Below are positions 5,589-6,315 of a stretch of 6,315 nt of DNA, piece by piece (position 1 is the first letter of the stretch; each line of letters begins with the position of its first letter). The stretch lies in contig CALQBT020000172.1 in the NCBI GenBank assembly GCA_943328885.2, positions 1 to 6,315 of the forward strand, given 5' to 3'. The notes beneath the pieces are model-generated. The model had not been told where the DNA came from. It searched no databases and saw only the letters and a program-made list of their open reading frames with translations. The DNA comes from Bordetella parapertussis (lineage in GTDB: Bacteria; Pseudomonadota; Gammaproteobacteria; Burkholderiales; Burkholderiaceae_C). The translations under genes were made by a program, and so were the position numbers.

Positions 5589-6315
5589 ATGCCACCACGC
5601 CGTTGGATCGCTCACCTCGACATGGACGCTTTCTATGCGTCGGTCGAGTTGCTGCGCTACCCCGAGTTGCTGGGCCAGCCGGTGGTGATTGGCGGCGGCA
5701 AGCGCCACCAACCTGAATTGTTGTCCGACGGCACGCGACGCTTCGCGACCCTCGACGGTTACACCGGCCGCGGCGTGATCACCACCGCCACCTATGCTGC
5801 ACGTGACCTGGGCGTGCATTCGGGCATGGGCTTGATGAAGGCAGCGCTGAGGGCGCCGCAAGCCGTGCTGCTACCGGTGGATTTCGAGCAGTACCGCGCG
5901 TACTCACGCCGATTCAAGGCCGCTGTGGCCGAGCTCACGCCGGTGATAGAGGACCGCGGCATCGACGAGATCTACATCGACCTCAGCGACCAACCCGGTG
6001 CTCAGGACGCGATCGCGCACGACCCCCATGGCGGCGTTCGCGCGCTGGCGCTGGACCTGAAGAACAACGTGCGGCGTGCCACAGGCTTGAACTGCTCGAT
6101 CGGCGTCACACCCAACAAGCTGCTGTCCAAGATCGCCAGTGATCTGGACAAGCCCGACGGCCTGACGCTGCTGACGCTAGACGACCTGGCCGAGCGGATC
6201 TGGCCCTTGTCGGTGCGCCGGGTCAACGGCATAGGCCCCAAAGCCGGCGCCAAGCTCGGCATGCTCGGCATCGAGACCATTGGCCAACTTGCCGAGCAAG
6301 AACGTGCATCGCTGA
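5589..6315 (+). CDS. dinB: DNA polymerase IV (Y-family translesion polymerase), N-terminal 242 residues, cut by the window edge
   Basis: Pol IV copies past damaged bases at the replication fork and is error-prone. The frame is open from 5589 to the end of the window. It starts with RRWIAHLDMDAFYASVE, giving the first metal-binding Asp11 and Tyr16 at the steric-gate position that excludes ribonucleotides. GIDEIYIDL supplies the second acidic pair (Asp126, Glu127). SIGVTPNKLLSKIASDLDKPDG (residues 170-191) is the conserved palm segment, and VNGIGPKAGAKLGMLGI (about 212-228) is the helix-hairpin-helix. Between VVIGGG and RGVITTATYAAR there is an insertion of about 20 residues relative to E. coli Pol IV, which I associate with betaproteobacterial DinB. 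The ATG at 5589 gives the normal N-terminus, though no clear ribosome site precedes it (GGGGCG is about 14 bases upstream). It starts 72 bases after the endolysin stop on the same strand. The remaining part, with the little-finger domain and clamp-binding tail, lies outside. Confidence 0.95.
   Translation, partial: MPPRRWIAHLDMDAFYASVELLRYPELLGQPVVIGGGKRHQPELLSDGTRRFATLDGYTGRGVITTATYAARDLGVHSGMGLMKAALRAPQAVLLPVDFEQYRAYSRRFKAAVAELTPVIEDRGIDEIYIDLSDQPGAQDAIAHDPHGGVRALALDLKNNVRRATGLNCSIGVTPNKLLSKIASDLDKPDGLTLLTLDDLAERIWPLSVRRVNGIGPKAGAKLGMLGIETIGQLAEQERASL

Noticed and set aside
1..6315. CRISPR array, tRNA or rRNA genes
   Set aside because: No regularly spaced repeats and no tRNA- or rRNA-like segments were recognised on either strand.

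Overview
The window looks like chromosomal DNA of a GC-rich betaproteobacterium, most likely of the order Burkholderiales (Comamonadaceae or a Rubrivivax/Leptothrix-like relative). This rests on the strong G/C third-position bias and on how closely the ArgH, PEP carboxylase and DNA polymerase IV proteins read like proteins of that group. No species can be named from the sequence alone.

Layout, left to right. Positions 1-129 are the end of an IS21-family-type insertion sequence, with two copies of a repeated terminal motif and the first codons of a leftward gene, probably the istA transposase. The IS end abuts the C-terminal third of phosphoenolpyruvate carboxylase (ppc, 130-1110), which has lost its start and N-terminal two thirds at this junction. 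A 251-base spacer follows, then an intact argininosuccinate lyase gene (argH, 1362-2759). From 2760 to about 3480 there is no intact gene. That stretch holds a frameshifted relic of an AMP-binding (PaaK/CapK-like) ligase at 2958-3434.

At about 3480 composition shifts to a short AT-richer leader, followed by a compact two-gene lysis cassette. The first gene encodes a holin of the 3-TM / gene-transfer-release type (3613-4209). It overlaps by 4 bases a modular endolysin (4206-5516) made of an M15-like domain, a peptidoglycan-binding domain and a DUF3380-type N-acetylmuramidase domain. No capsid, tail, terminase, integrase or repressor gene is visible, so the cassette is an orphan here. The window closes with the first 242 codons of dinB (DNA polymerase IV), which runs off the right edge.

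The genes do not form one pathway. argH and dinB are housekeeping or repair genes. Around them the region shows decay and acquisition: an IS-broken ppc, a dead ligase gene and an isolated lysis module. The most noteworthy points are the exact IS/ppc junction, the orphan holin-endolysin pair (possibly serving a gene transfer agent, tailocin or prophage encoded elsewhere), and the apparent loss of two of three zinc ligands in the endolysin's M15-like domain while its muramidase glutamate is kept.
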